Notes under the pieces: generated by a model
Database searches by the model: none
The model's input: only the letters and a program-made list of their open reading frames with translations
Told to the model about the DNA's origin: nothing
Program-made: the position numbers and the translations under genes
Virus record (IMG/VR): IMGVR_UViG_3300034418_002960
Span: 1 to 36,862 of that record
Origin: a virus
DNA length: 36,862 nt
Strand: one strand, 5' to 3'
Part shown: positions 22,730 to 29,223 of the stretch, one piece after another
Numbering within the stretch: position 1 is the stretch's first letter
Layout of the letters: every line of letters begins with the position of its first letter

Positions 22730-23691
22730 AACTGCGGGTTCTTGACCTATTCAGCGGCATTGGCGGCTTTAGCCTTGGCCTTGAGCGGACAGGCGGGTTT
22801 GAGACCGTTGCTTTCTGCGAATACGAACCATTTCCACGCGCGGTTCTGGCGAAGCACTGGCCTAACGTGCCATGCTTTCCTGACGTGCGAGAACTGAAAG
22901 GATCAGACATTGACGGATCAGTTGACGTTATTTGCGGCGGATATCCATGCCAGCCTTTCTCCACAGCCGGGCAGCGACGAGGCAAGGAAGATGACCGCCA
23001 CCTCTGGCCAGAATTTAATCGGCTCGTGGCTGAACTCAGGCCCACTTGGGTCATTGGAGAGAATGTTGCTGGGCACATCAGCATGGGCCTCGATGACGTG
23101 CTTTCTGACTTGGAGGGACAAGGTTACGCCTGCCGAGCGTTTGTTATTCCAGCTTGCGCCGTTGACGCCCCGCACAGACGAGACAGAGTTTGGGTTGTGG
23201 CCCACTGCAAGGGCTGCGGACGGGAAGGGGGCAGTAAATCCATCCGCAGCGCAAAAATCTGTAGAGAGGGGTTTCAGCCCGAATTTACCAGAAGTGGTAA
23301 CTGCGCAGAATGCGGGGCTGTGGCCGACGCCTCGCAGTTGCAGTGCAATGACAGCAAACATAACGAGAAAAACAGCGCAAAGGACAATGGGCAACCTAGA
23401 GGAGCGAGTTGCGAAGACTTTATGGCCGACGCCGACCACCAGGGACTACAAGGGCGGGCGGAAACCAGAAGCCTTAGAGGCCAGCGGACGGGGGGCAACG
23501 AACAGCCTGAACGATGCGTTGACTTGCCAAGGGCAGCATGGCTCCCTGAACCCAACGTGGGTCGAGTGGCTCATGGGGTTCCCCGAAGGGTGGACAGACT
23601 TAAAGCCCTCGGAAATGCCGTTGTCCCGCAAATCCCCGAAATGATCGGATACGCAATATTGGAGAGTTACAATGACCGCCGCCCAACTTGA
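22726..23691 (+). CDS. dcm: C5 cytosine DNA methyltransferase
   Basis: 321 residues from GTG at 22726. Motif I LDLFSGIGGFSLGLE, motif IV CGGYPCQPFSTAG with catalytic Cys75, motif VI GENVAG (Glu112), motif VIII APHRRDRVWVVA (near 150) and the C-terminal motif X LGNAVVPQIP are all intact, so the enzyme should be active. The region between VIII and IX is short and low-complexity and reads like a decayed or unusual target-recognition segment. Most of the gene (residues about 62-306) is overlapped by a second gene in the +1 frame. Confidence 0.93.
   Translation: MKLRVLDLFSGIGGFSLGLERTGGFETVAFCEYEPFPRAVLAKHWPNVPCFPDVRELKGSDIDGSVDVICGGYPCQPFSTAGQRRGKEDDRHLWPEFNRLVAELRPTWVIGENVAGHISMGLDDVLSDLEGQGYACRAFVIPACAVDAPHRRDRVWVVAHCKGCGREGGSKSIRSAKICREGFQPEFTRSGNCAECGAVADASQLQCNDSKHNEKNSAKDNGQPRGASCEDFMADADHQGLQGRAETRSLRGQRTGGNEQPERCVDLPRAAWLPEPNVGRVAHGVPRRVDRLKALGNAVVPQIPEMIGYAILESYNDRRPT
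22910..23644 (+). CDS. Overlapping gene inside dcm, +1 frame
   Basis: 244 residues from TTG at 22910, with AAAGGA seven bases upstream, fully inside dcm. Start MTDQLTLFAADIHASLSPQP, then GPLGSLERMLLGTSAWASMT, CFLTWRDKVTPAERLLFQLA, two LWPTP repeats (GLWPTPRS, LWPTPTTRDYKGG) and a closing LNPTWVEWLMGFPEGWTDL. I know the same pattern from hypothetical proteins next to or over phage methyltransferase genes. Function unknown. It has two Trp-Pro-Thr-Pro turns and no nuclease or AdoMet motif. The long open frame, own RBS and recurring signature argue for translation; dcm conservation could partly explain it. Confidence 0.65.
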   Translation: MTDQLTLFAADIHASLSPQPGSDEARKMTATSGQNLIGSWLNSGPLGSLERMLLGTSAWASMTCFLTWRDKVTPAERLLFQLAPLTPRTDETEFGLWPTARAADGKGAVNPSAAQKSVERGFSPNLPEVVTAQNAGLWPTPRSCSAMTANITRKTAQRTMGNLEERVAKTLWPTPTTRDYKGGRKPEALEASGRGATNSLNDALTCQGQHGSLNPTWVEWLMGFPEGWTDLKPSEMPLSRKSPK

Positions 23692-23773
23692 AGACATCAT
23701 CGACGCAGCATTCGTCAAGGTTCTGGGCGTGCTGCCGAATGTTCCACGCTGGCACAAGGACGAAGACAAATGA
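23672..23773 (+). CDS. 33-residue protein
   Basis: Short gene overlapping the dcm end by 20 nt. GGAGAG lies 6 nt before the ATG. Sequence MTAAQLEDIIDAAFVKVLGV then LPNVPRWHKDEDK. Helical. Unknown function; accepted because of the RBS and the ATGA overlap with the next gene. Confidence 0.6.
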   Translation: MTAAQLEDIIDAAFVKVLGVLPNVPRWHKDEDK

Positions 23774-23922
23774 ACCAGCCGCATTTTGTGAACCGCAGCC
23801 GCACGAATGAAATGACATTCTCGGAGAAGATAATCGCGGGCCAGGCCAGATCGCTTGCCAATCGCGAAGATGTAAAGATAACGCTGCCAAAGGCACCTTG
23901 GGAAGAGGAGAAAACCCAATGA
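23770..23922 (+). CDS. 50-residue basic/acidic protein
   Basis: A short gene in ATGA overlap with both neighbours. Sequence begins MNQPHFVNRSRTNEMTFSEK and ends KAPWEEEKTQ. No family recognised; tight coupling on both sides makes it likely to be translated. Confidence 0.6.
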   Translation: MNQPHFVNRSRTNEMTFSEKIIAGQARSLANREDVKITLPKAPWEEEKTQ

Positions 23923-24131
23923 CCGAATATCACGAAGCACTGCACGAACTGAACGACGCCATCTACCGCGTCATTCGTCTCGCCAGCAACGAGGATGGTG
24001 CGCCTGTGGCGGCTCTGAAAGAGATTGCAGCCGACATCGACTGCATCATTGACCACGGCTGCACCCGCCGGGCGTTTGAAGATGCCAAGACGCTCTATGA
24101 GGGCGCGAAGCTGGCGGGGTTGGTGGGATGA
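23919..24131 (+). CDS. Small helical protein, unknown
   Basis: 70 residues from ATG at 23919, in ATGA overlap. Almost entirely helical (MTEYHEALHELNDAIYRVIR, then LKEIAADIDCIIDHGC). An RBS GAAGAGGAG lies within the preceding gene. No family recognised. Confidence 0.65.
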   Translation: MTEYHEALHELNDAIYRVIRLASNEDGAPVAALKEIAADIDCIIDHGCTRRAFEDAKTLYEGAKLAGLVG

Positions 24132-24140
24132 TCCGCTGCG

Positions 24141-24377
24141 ATGAGTGACTGGCAAGAGATCGTGGATGCGGCCCTCGAACGCCATAAGGATGGCGGATCA
24201 CGGTTGGCGTCCCTCGTGCTGTCGGCAGATGACCACGTAGGGGAACTGGAGGCCAAGCTGGCGAAGGCGGTGGAGGCGCTTGAGGATATCAGAGACATTG
24301 CCGTCTTTTCTGAAGACGTAGCGTTTTACGAGATGCTTGCATCGAAATGTTTAAACGAACTGAAAGGAGAGAAGTGA
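24141..24377 (+). CDS. Small helical protein, coiled-coil
   Basis: 78 residues. The middle (ADDHVGELEAKLAKAVEALE) has heptad spacing of a short coiled coil, and acidic residues dominate. No clear RBS, so it may depend on reinitiation from the preceding gene. Function unknown. Confidence 0.6.
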   Translation: MSDWQEIVDAALERHKDGGSRLASLVLSADDHVGELEAKLAKAVEALEDIRDIAVFSEDVAFYEMLASKCLNELKGEK

Positions 24378-24589
24378 TGAGTAAGTTCTGGACCTTCCTT
24401 ATCCTGACCTACCCCGTGCTGGGCGAGGACGTTGAAAGCGTCATTATGTTCCCCAGCATGAAAGAGTGCGGCGATGCCATGCCGGCGATCTACGAGCCGA
24501 TACACAAGGTGTATCCTGACAGCATGGCCCAGTGCCACGAAACGAGAGTGTTGTCATCGTCGTTAAGGCCCAAAAGTCGCGACGATTGA
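24377..24589 (+). CDS. Small protein with hydrophobic N-terminus, possibly exported
   Basis: 70 residues from ATG at 24377, in TGATG overlap, AAAGGAGAG five bases upstream. The N-terminus MSKFWTFLILTYPVLG is short but hydrophobic. The middle has FPSMKECGDAMPAIYEPI and a second Cys (AQCHETR), a spacing that would allow one disulfide outside the cytoplasm. It is the last + strand gene. No family recognised. Confidence 0.6.
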   Translation: MSKFWTFLILTYPVLGEDVESVIMFPSMKECGDAMPAIYEPIHKVYPDSMAQCHETRVLSSSLRPKSRDD

Positions 24590-24600
24590 CCAACTAAATT

Positions 24601-24697
24601 CGCCGCATTAATGTGGCGATGCGCACGGGCCACAGCTTTCATCTTGCGAGGGACAGGCCGACAGCGGAGATGGACGCGCTACCGAATGCGCCACATT
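24601..24697. other. Inverted-repeat cluster at the convergent boundary
   Basis: A near-perfect 18-bp palindrome (24601-24618, one mismatched pair) contains AATGTGGCG (24610-24618), whose reverse complement recurs at 24689-24697. This region separates the + and - units and has no clear gene. It may bind a protein or take part in termination. No strong U-run was seen on either strand. Confidence 0.45.
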
Positions 24698-24843
24698 CAC
24701 CGGCTCGTGCGCTTCAATTCAGTCGCCAAATCAAGGATGATTTGCGGGAAGACGCGCGGTTCAAATTCCGCCACCCGCTGGCCGTCACGATAAATGACCA
24801 GCTTGCCATCCTGGATGACGGCAAGATCAATATGCTCAATCAC
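24697..24843 (-). CDS. 48-residue protein after the phosphoesterase
   Basis: GTG at 24843 overlaps the stop of the phosphoesterase gene as GTGA. The sequence (MIEHIDLAVIQDGKLVIYRD, then FEPRVFPQIILDLATELK) is a tidy small alpha/beta domain, more protein-like than the longer + strand frame over the same bases. It is the last gene of the minus-strand unit. No family recognised. Confidence 0.6.
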   Translation of the reverse strand: MIEHIDLAVIQDGKLVIYRDGQRVAEFEPRVFPQIILDLATELKRTSR

Positions 24844-25943
24844 AATGCCACTCGAACCCGACTAATTTCACCGCGCTCTTTGTCATAAGTAATGGCTTGC
24901 ATTTCAGCCTTACCAGAATAGGCATGTGATGCAGCATAAGCATCAGGCGCGGTAATAGCGCGAAGCTGCTCCCAATGCACTCCACCTATATCTTGGCTTT
25001 TATGATGATGCAGATGCCCGCTGAATAAATATCTGTATTTTGTGCGACCCCACATTTCTGGCCACTTGTCAGCCAAATACATGACCAGCCTCTCGGCCTT
25101 CGCTTTGTCACCGTGACATGATGCAAGTAGAACCTTGCCCCACTCCATGACAAAAAATTCACCCGGTTTACGTTGCACTGTAATGCGCGGCTCGTTGCGA
25201 TAGCGTTCCGCTAAAGCAAACAAGACCGCCAGATAGGCCGTCTCATCATGGTTGCCGCGCTGCACAACAAGCGTGACTGTTTTATGCTTTGCCAATAATG
25301 CTTCGGCTGTGGCGGCCAATAGACCAATTCCAACGTCTAGAATTTTGTGGAACCGTCCATCTGCATCCAATTGATGGCGACTATGATAGGTCTGATTTGT
25401 CTGATCGTTTACATGCAGCCAGTCGCCCATAGCGACAGCCACGGCTTGCTCCGATGCCGGAGTTGATGACATTGCCTTAGAAATTCCTGACCGTATTCTT
25501 TCTGAGGAAATTTTCAGGTCATAACTTTCTCCGGTTTCTTGTCCCCAAGATAACTGCCCAATATGGGCATCTGGCATTGGATATAGCGTCAACAGATCGG
25601 CTATTGTGTCTTCTGGCATCTGCACCGCCAGAATAGGGTCGATGTCTATAAGAGCCTCTCTTATACGCTCTGCAACATCTTCCGGCTGTGCTTGTTGCTT
25701 TGGCTGCTGAAAATATAAACTAGCACCTTCAGTCTTAACCCAGCCGGAATGCAAAATGCCAATATCCTGCATTCCAGCTTCAATCATTGCCTCTTTTACC
25801 GCTGGATCGGTTTGTTCATATAATTTCGCACGTTCTAGCCTGCTGCGTAGAGAGCTACGCGAAATACCAAGTGCATCGGCAGCCAGTCTTTGGCTACCAT
25901 GCTTTTTCATGGCCTCAAGAGCTTCCCGCTGCTCTGGGGTCAT
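24840..25943 (-). CDS. HTH-calcineurin-like metallophosphoesterase
   Basis: 367 residues. Residues 1-40 form a Fis-like HTH (AMKKHGSQRLAADALGISRS). The phosphoesterase core has the full metal-binding set: Asp125/His127 in YPMPDAHIG, MGDWLH, QRGNHDET, SCHGD and SGHLHHHK. Such proteins occur in many phages as predicted nucleases or phosphodiesterases. Here it sits downstream of the lysis genes and exported protease. Its substrate is unknown; DNA is suggested by the HTH domain but not shown. Confidence 0.88.
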   Translation of the reverse strand: MTPEQREALEAMKKHGSQRLAADALGISRSSLRSRLERAKLYEQTDPAVKEAMIEAGMQDIGILHSGWVKTEGASLYFQQPKQQAQPEDVAERIREALIDIDPILAVQMPEDTIADLLTLYPMPDAHIGQLSWGQETGESYDLKISSERIRSGISKAMSSTPASEQAVAVAMGDWLHVNDQTNQTYHSRHQLDADGRFHKILDVGIGLLAATAEALLAKHKTVTLVVQRGNHDETAYLAVLFALAERYRNEPRITVQRKPGEFFVMEWGKVLLASCHGDKAKAERLVMYLADKWPEMWGRTKYRYLFSGHLHHHKSQDIGGVHWEQLRAITAPDAYAASHAYSGKAEMQAITYDKERGEISRVRVAL

Positions 25944-25948
25944 TGATC

Positions 25949-26731
25949 TTACTCGTCTTCGTCTTTTGAAGCCATGCAGACCTCATGGCTTTCAGCATGT
26001 TCGTCCCAGACTTCGGACCAGCAGTTGTCGTCCAGAAACTGCCTGACCTGAAAGAACGGAATGGCCAAGCCGAGATGCCCGTTGCCCGGAACGCCCGCCG
26101 CCGGAACGCCAATCAGTTCGCCGCTTGCGTTGAACAACGATCCGCCGCTGTTGCCGCCTGTTATGCCTGCGTCGATCTGGATGAATGGCACCTCGGCCTC
26201 GGCCCAGCTAACACGAAACATGCGATTGGTTGACGAGATCACACCGCGCGTGACCGTGGCATCGAGGCCCAAAGGATTGCCAACAACGGTCACCTCCTCG
26301 CCGCGCTGCACCACATCCCCGGCAAATACCGTGGCGGCGATGCTATTGAGCAGATCGGCTCGCACTTGCAGCAGGGCCAGATCGCTTTCCTGCCACCGCG
26401 CAACAAGCTGGGCCTTGTATCTGGCCTCACCGACAAGGCGGTAGTCCTCATACATCCGCTGCGACACATCCATGTCGCGCAGTTCCTCAACCTGCTTCTG
26501 GACTACCGTGCCGTCATCCTCGACCACTTCTTTGCGCCGCTTGATGACCGCATCACCGATGCAGTGATGATTGGTCAGGATAAGCCGATGCTCCAGCGAG
26601 ATCAGAGTGCCGCTGCATCCGCGCCCGACGATAAAGTTGGCGCTGTTTATGGTCTTGTTCATGTCTTCGACGGTCCAAGCCCAGGCTGGAGCGGCGAGAC
26701 ATGCGGCTAAGGCCGCTATGCGCATGATCAT
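25949..26731 (-). CDS. Secreted trypsin-like serine protease (HtrA-type fold, no PDZ)
   Basis: 260 residues with a signal peptide (MIMRIAALAACLAAPAWA, cut after Ala18). Catalytic His56 in LILTNHHC, Asp117 in QESDLALLQV and Ser195 in DAGITGGNSGGSLF are all present, in the chymotrypsin/HtrA arrangement. GVISSTNRMF and VVGNPLGL are also HtrA-like, but no PDZ domain follows. Cys39/Cys57 could form a disulfide. It would act in the periplasm or outside. It lies between spanin and phosphoesterase genes. RBS AAGGGGGT. Confidence 0.9.
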   Translation of the reverse strand: MIMRIAALAACLAAPAWAWTVEDMNKTINSANFIVGRGCSGTLISLEHRLILTNHHCIGDAVIKRRKEVVEDDGTVVQKQVEELRDMDVSQRMYEDYRLVGEARYKAQLVARWQESDLALLQVRADLLNSIAATVFAGDVVQRGEEVTVVGNPLGLDATVTRGVISSTNRMFRVSWAEAEVPFIQIDAGITGGNSGGSLFNASGELIGVPAAGVPGNGHLGLAIPFFQVRQFLDDNCWSEVWDEHAESHEVCMASKDEDE

Positions 26732-26747
26732 GTTTTACCCCCTTCGG

Positions 26748-26954
26748 TTAGTTTCGATCAGTCTTGCAAAGCGAAGCCCATGTTTCGTTGGCGATGATGA
26801 TTTCCGCCAGAAGGTTATTGTCGTTTTCGGAAAGCCAGATGACAGTGCGGCTGTCATCAAAATATAGCGGCGAGGCTATATCGCAGTAGCTATTTGTCGT
26901 TGTCACGCACCCAGCGTTGAGCGCGAGTGGCAAGATCATCATCGCCTTCCACAT
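26748..26954 (-). CDS. Outer-membrane spanin (Rz1-like lipoprotein)
   Basis: 68 residues. The N-terminus (MMILPLALNAGC) is a lipoprotein signal with Cys16 as the likely lipidated residue; the -3 position is Asn rather than Leu, so the lipobox is imperfect. The rest, SYCDIASPLYFDDSRTVIWL, is a pattern common in small proteins at the ends of phage lysis cassettes. It overlaps the inner spanin by 65 bp in another frame, the classical Rz/Rz1 arrangement. The two would bridge both membranes for the last step of lysis. Confidence 0.8.
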   Translation of the reverse strand: MWKAMMILPLALNAGCVTTTNSYCDIASPLYFDDSRTVIWLSENDNNLLAEIIIANETWASLCKTDRN

Positions 26955-27117
26955 CGTCCCTCACATCCTTTGCTGTCTGCATCGCTTCGATCCGGCGACG
27001 AACCTGCCGATCACGCTCGGCTTCTGCCCCGGCGGACCTTCCGCGCCAGTAGATGCCAAGCAGGCCCAGAATAAATGCGCCAGCGGCTGCGGCGTAGAGT
27101 TGAATGCGACCCAGCAT
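26890..27117 (-). CDS. Inner-membrane spanin (Rz-like)
   Basis: 75 residues. One N-terminal membrane helix (residues about 8-24: YAAAAGAFILGLLGIYW) is followed by a charged periplasmic helical region (AEAERDRQVRRRIEAMQTAK). Starts one base after the endolysin stop. Short for an Rz protein but right in topology. The Rz1-like lipoprotein starts inside it. Confidence 0.8.
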   Translation of the reverse strand: MLGRIQLYAAAAGAFILGLLGIYWRGRSAGAEAERDRQVRRRIEAMQTAKDVRDDVEGDDDLATRAQRWVRDNDK

Positions 27118-27741
27118 TTACCGCCACCCGTCAGCCCATGCCTTGAGCCGCTCCCGCATAATCCAGACAGCAAGCGCCACGATCAGCAGACACCCGGCAA
27201 TCGCCACAAGCTGCGCTGTCCCATCAAGCGCCCCAACGGCAGCTACAGCCCCGCCAGCACCAGAGGCTATCTGCATGGCAGACGCCTGCACAGTGCGGCT
27301 CTGCGTGGCGCTCTGGCGCTCCTGAGCGGGTTGCTGAGAGGAAGTCCAGTCATCCTCGTTATATACGCGGCGATCCAGCTCGAAATGCGGACCATCCTTG
27401 AAGCTCGTCCAATCACCACCCCAGATAATTGGAACGCCCTCCTTACGGGCTGCTTCCTTCACTGCAGGGCCAAGCTGATCATAGAGAGGCCAAGCAAACT
27501 CACCCTTTCCAGTTTTGGGATTGAGCGGCAACAAATCGACAGCGTGACCAGTCAGATGGCGACTGTTCATCGTCTTCGACGCACCGTTTGCCACCAACTG
27601 AGCCTGCCTTTCCTTAGTCCGCAGCCCCTCAATCACAGCGAAGTCAAGCGGGCTATCCTGAAGTGCGCGGTCAATTACCCGGCGCAGGTCAGGATGAATG
27701 CCATGAAGATTAGCAAGGCTGCGCTTGGAATAGTGTCTCAT
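27118..27741 (-). CDS. Endolysin, M15 peptidase with C-terminal membrane segment
   Basis: 207 residues. The peptidase domain (1-125) has the L-alanyl-D-glutamate/VanY family zinc motifs SRHLTGHAVD (His62, Asp69) and KDGPHFEL (His119), with GGDW at 108-111. After a Ser/Gln linker (130-155) comes a hydrophobic stretch, with a membrane helix at about 173-194 (AQLVAIAGCLLIVALAVW) and a basic tail. T5-type M15 endolysins are usually soluble, so the membrane tail is unusual. It may hold the enzyme at the inner membrane until the holin acts. Confidence 0.9.
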   Translation of the reverse strand: MRHYSKRSLANLHGIHPDLRRVIDRALQDSPLDFAVIEGLRTKERQAQLVANGASKTMNSRHLTGHAVDLLPLNPKTGKGEFAWPLYDQLGPAVKEAARKEGVPIIWGGDWTSFKDGPHFELDRRVYNEDDWTSSQQPAQERQSATQSRTVQASAMQIASGAGGAVAAVGALDGTAQLVAIAGCLLIVALAVWIMRERLKAWADGWR

Positions 27742-27962
27742 TTTCTCAACGCCGCTTCGATGGTGTCCAGCTTCTCAAATACGCGCTTGAAGTTCTCGCG
27801 CATCTCCTTGAACTCCCGATCATAGGCTTCCTTGTTCGCCGCATTGGTTGCCTTGATGACTTCAATGTCGGTGCTGTTTCGGTTGACCCGGTTGTGGAGA
27901 ACCCAGACAAACGCAGCCACCGGAGCGATGATCCACTTCATGATCAGGTCAAGGACTTCCAT
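27738..27962 (-). CDS. Holin-like membrane protein (XhlA-type)
   Basis: 74 residues: a single N-terminal membrane helix (LIMKWIIAPVAAFVWVLH), then a charged coiled-coil region (residues 35-74) ending KRVFEKLDTIEAALRK. This is the architecture of XhlA-type haemolysin/holin accessories, and similar proteins sit before the endolysin in many alphaproteobacterial phages. It overlaps the endolysin as ATGA. If the real holin is elsewhere, this could be its partner. Confidence 0.75.
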   Translation of the reverse strand: MEVLDLIMKWIIAPVAAFVWVLHNRVNRNSTDIEVIKATNAANKEAYDREFKEMRENFKRVFEKLDTIEAALRK

Positions 27963-27973
27963 TCTCTCAAGCC

Positions 27974-28297
27974 TTATGCAATCTGTCTGACGATCTCAAT
28001 GATGCGATAATTCGCATTTGGAAAAGTCTCAACTGCACCACCATCATAAGTCACCTCAAATTCTGCCTCATAAACGCCAGGCGTATCTGTATCGCCCTCT
28101 GACCACTGATAACGAACCAATCCGCTGGCTGGTGTGACAATCGTGGCTGCAACATCAAGATATGTTTGAGCAGACCCATAAGAACGCAAGTGCAGGCGAA
28201 CACTTGCGCCAGTTATATCAACCGCATTGCCATCTGCATCCTCAAGCGTGGCCAAGATGGCTGGTGATGTATCGCCTTGCTTAATCGTAAATGCCAT
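27974..28297 (-). CDS. BppU-like baseplate/fibre domain protein
   Basis: 107 residues from ATG at 28297 (TGATG overlap). A small beta-domain with TIKQGDTSPAILATLEDADG, then VRLHLRSYG and GVYEAEFEVTYDGG, ending in FPNANYRIIEIV. This matches the BppU N-terminal-like fold that links receptor-binding parts to the baseplate. It lies between the repeat protein and the holin gene. Confidence 0.75.
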   Translation of the reverse strand: MAFTIKQGDTSPAILATLEDADGNAVDITGASVRLHLRSYGSAQTYLDVAATIVTPASGLVRYQWSEGDTDTPGVYEAEFEVTYDGGAVETFPNANYRIIEIVRQIA

Positions 28298-29220
28298 CAA
28301 GCCGCCTCATTCTTCAGTTGCGCAAATGTCGCGTTGTTTTGTGACGCAATTATTGCAGCATCATTTTTTGACGCCGCAGTTTCCGCAACATTAGCAGAAT
28401 TTGCGCTGATATGCACGCTTCGACCTTTAAAAACTAGAATCTTTGGCGCGCTTGCGCCAATAGCAATAATCGCTGCCGGTGCAATAGCGCGATAACCCGT
28501 TGATATTTTCGGCTCAATGGGTGCAGTGATAATGGATGCGGTTGGAACAGCAACAGATGCGCCAGTCCTGATGTCCGGCGTTTGTAAGGACAGCGTTATG
28601 TCTGAGGCGGGAACAGAAACGGAAACGCTAGTATTGATCTGCGGCGCAAGAGGTGCGGCATTGATATTTGCTGCCGGAACCGAAACAGATGCGGCAGTGT
28701 TGATAACTGGAGCGAGCGGTGCAGCATTGATATTCGCTGCGGGCGACTGGATGGAAACGCCTGTGTTTACGTCGGGTGCCAGTGCGCTGATGTTAAAGTC
28801 AATTGCAGGAACAACGCGGCTGACACCTGTTTGCGTTTGCGGTGCGAGTGCGACGAGTGCGGTGTTGGCCGCCGGAATCTCCAGCGTCACACCGGTAAGG
28901 ATTTCCGGTGATAGCCCCGCTAGGTTTACGTCTGCGGCAGGAACGAAAACCTGCGTTGTGATACTGACGAATGGGATTAACCCTGCAATCGCAATATCGG
29001 CTGTAGGAATTGCAAGGCTGACGCCCGTGTTGATAACAGGCGTATTGGCCGCAATGCTCGTATCAGCAGCAGGGACGCTGACCGATGCGCCAGCAGAGAC
29101 AGCGGGAGCCAATGCGGCCAGCGCTATATCCGCAGCTGGGACATCTAGCGTTACCGGCGTTGCGGCCACACCCCCATCATCCGCGAGGGGCGCAGAAGCT
29201 AGAGGGTTGAAGCCAAGCAT
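28297..29220 (-). CDS. 22-residue tandem-repeat protein
   Basis: 307 residues. Residues about 25-265 are about eleven imperfect copies of a 22-residue unit with consensus VPAADIxxAxLAPxIxTGxS, e.g. VPAANINAAPLAPVINTAAS. The unit repeats as 66 bp in DNA. The regular hydrophobic pattern suggests a beta-solenoid or extended fibre. The C-terminal segment (VHISANSANVAETAASKNDA) is different and could be a tip or trimerisation part. Among the adhesion genes, so probably a fibre, but function is not shown. Confidence 0.75.
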   Translation of the reverse strand: MLGFNPLASAPLADDGGVAATPVTLDVPAADIALAALAPAVSAGASVSVPAADTSIAANTPVINTGVSLAIPTADIAIAGLIPFVSITTQVFVPAADVNLAGLSPEILTGVTLEIPAANTALVALAPQTQTGVSRVVPAIDFNISALAPDVNTGVSIQSPAANINAAPLAPVINTAASVSVPAANINAAPLAPQINTSVSVSVPASDITLSLQTPDIRTGASVAVPTASIITAPIEPKISTGYRAIAPAAIIAIGASAPKILVFKGRSVHISANSANVAETAASKNDAAIIASQNNATFAQLKNEAA

Positions 29221-29223
29221 TGG

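Noticed and set aside
24541-24590. Inverted repeat ATCGTCG/CGACGAT as a terminator
   Set aside because: It lies inside the end of a coding frame, has a 17-nt loop and no U-run, so termination is not supported.
24840-24860. GGTTCGAGT-like T-loop sequence
   Set aside because: It lies in the phosphoesterase coding region and has no acceptor or anticodon stems around it, so it is not a tRNA.
24613-24888. A 91-residue + strand frame at the convergent boundary
   Set aside because: It overlaps the minus-strand GTG-started 48-residue gene, whose GTGA coupling and sequence look more real. The + frame has no good RBS and runs into the phosphoesterase gene.
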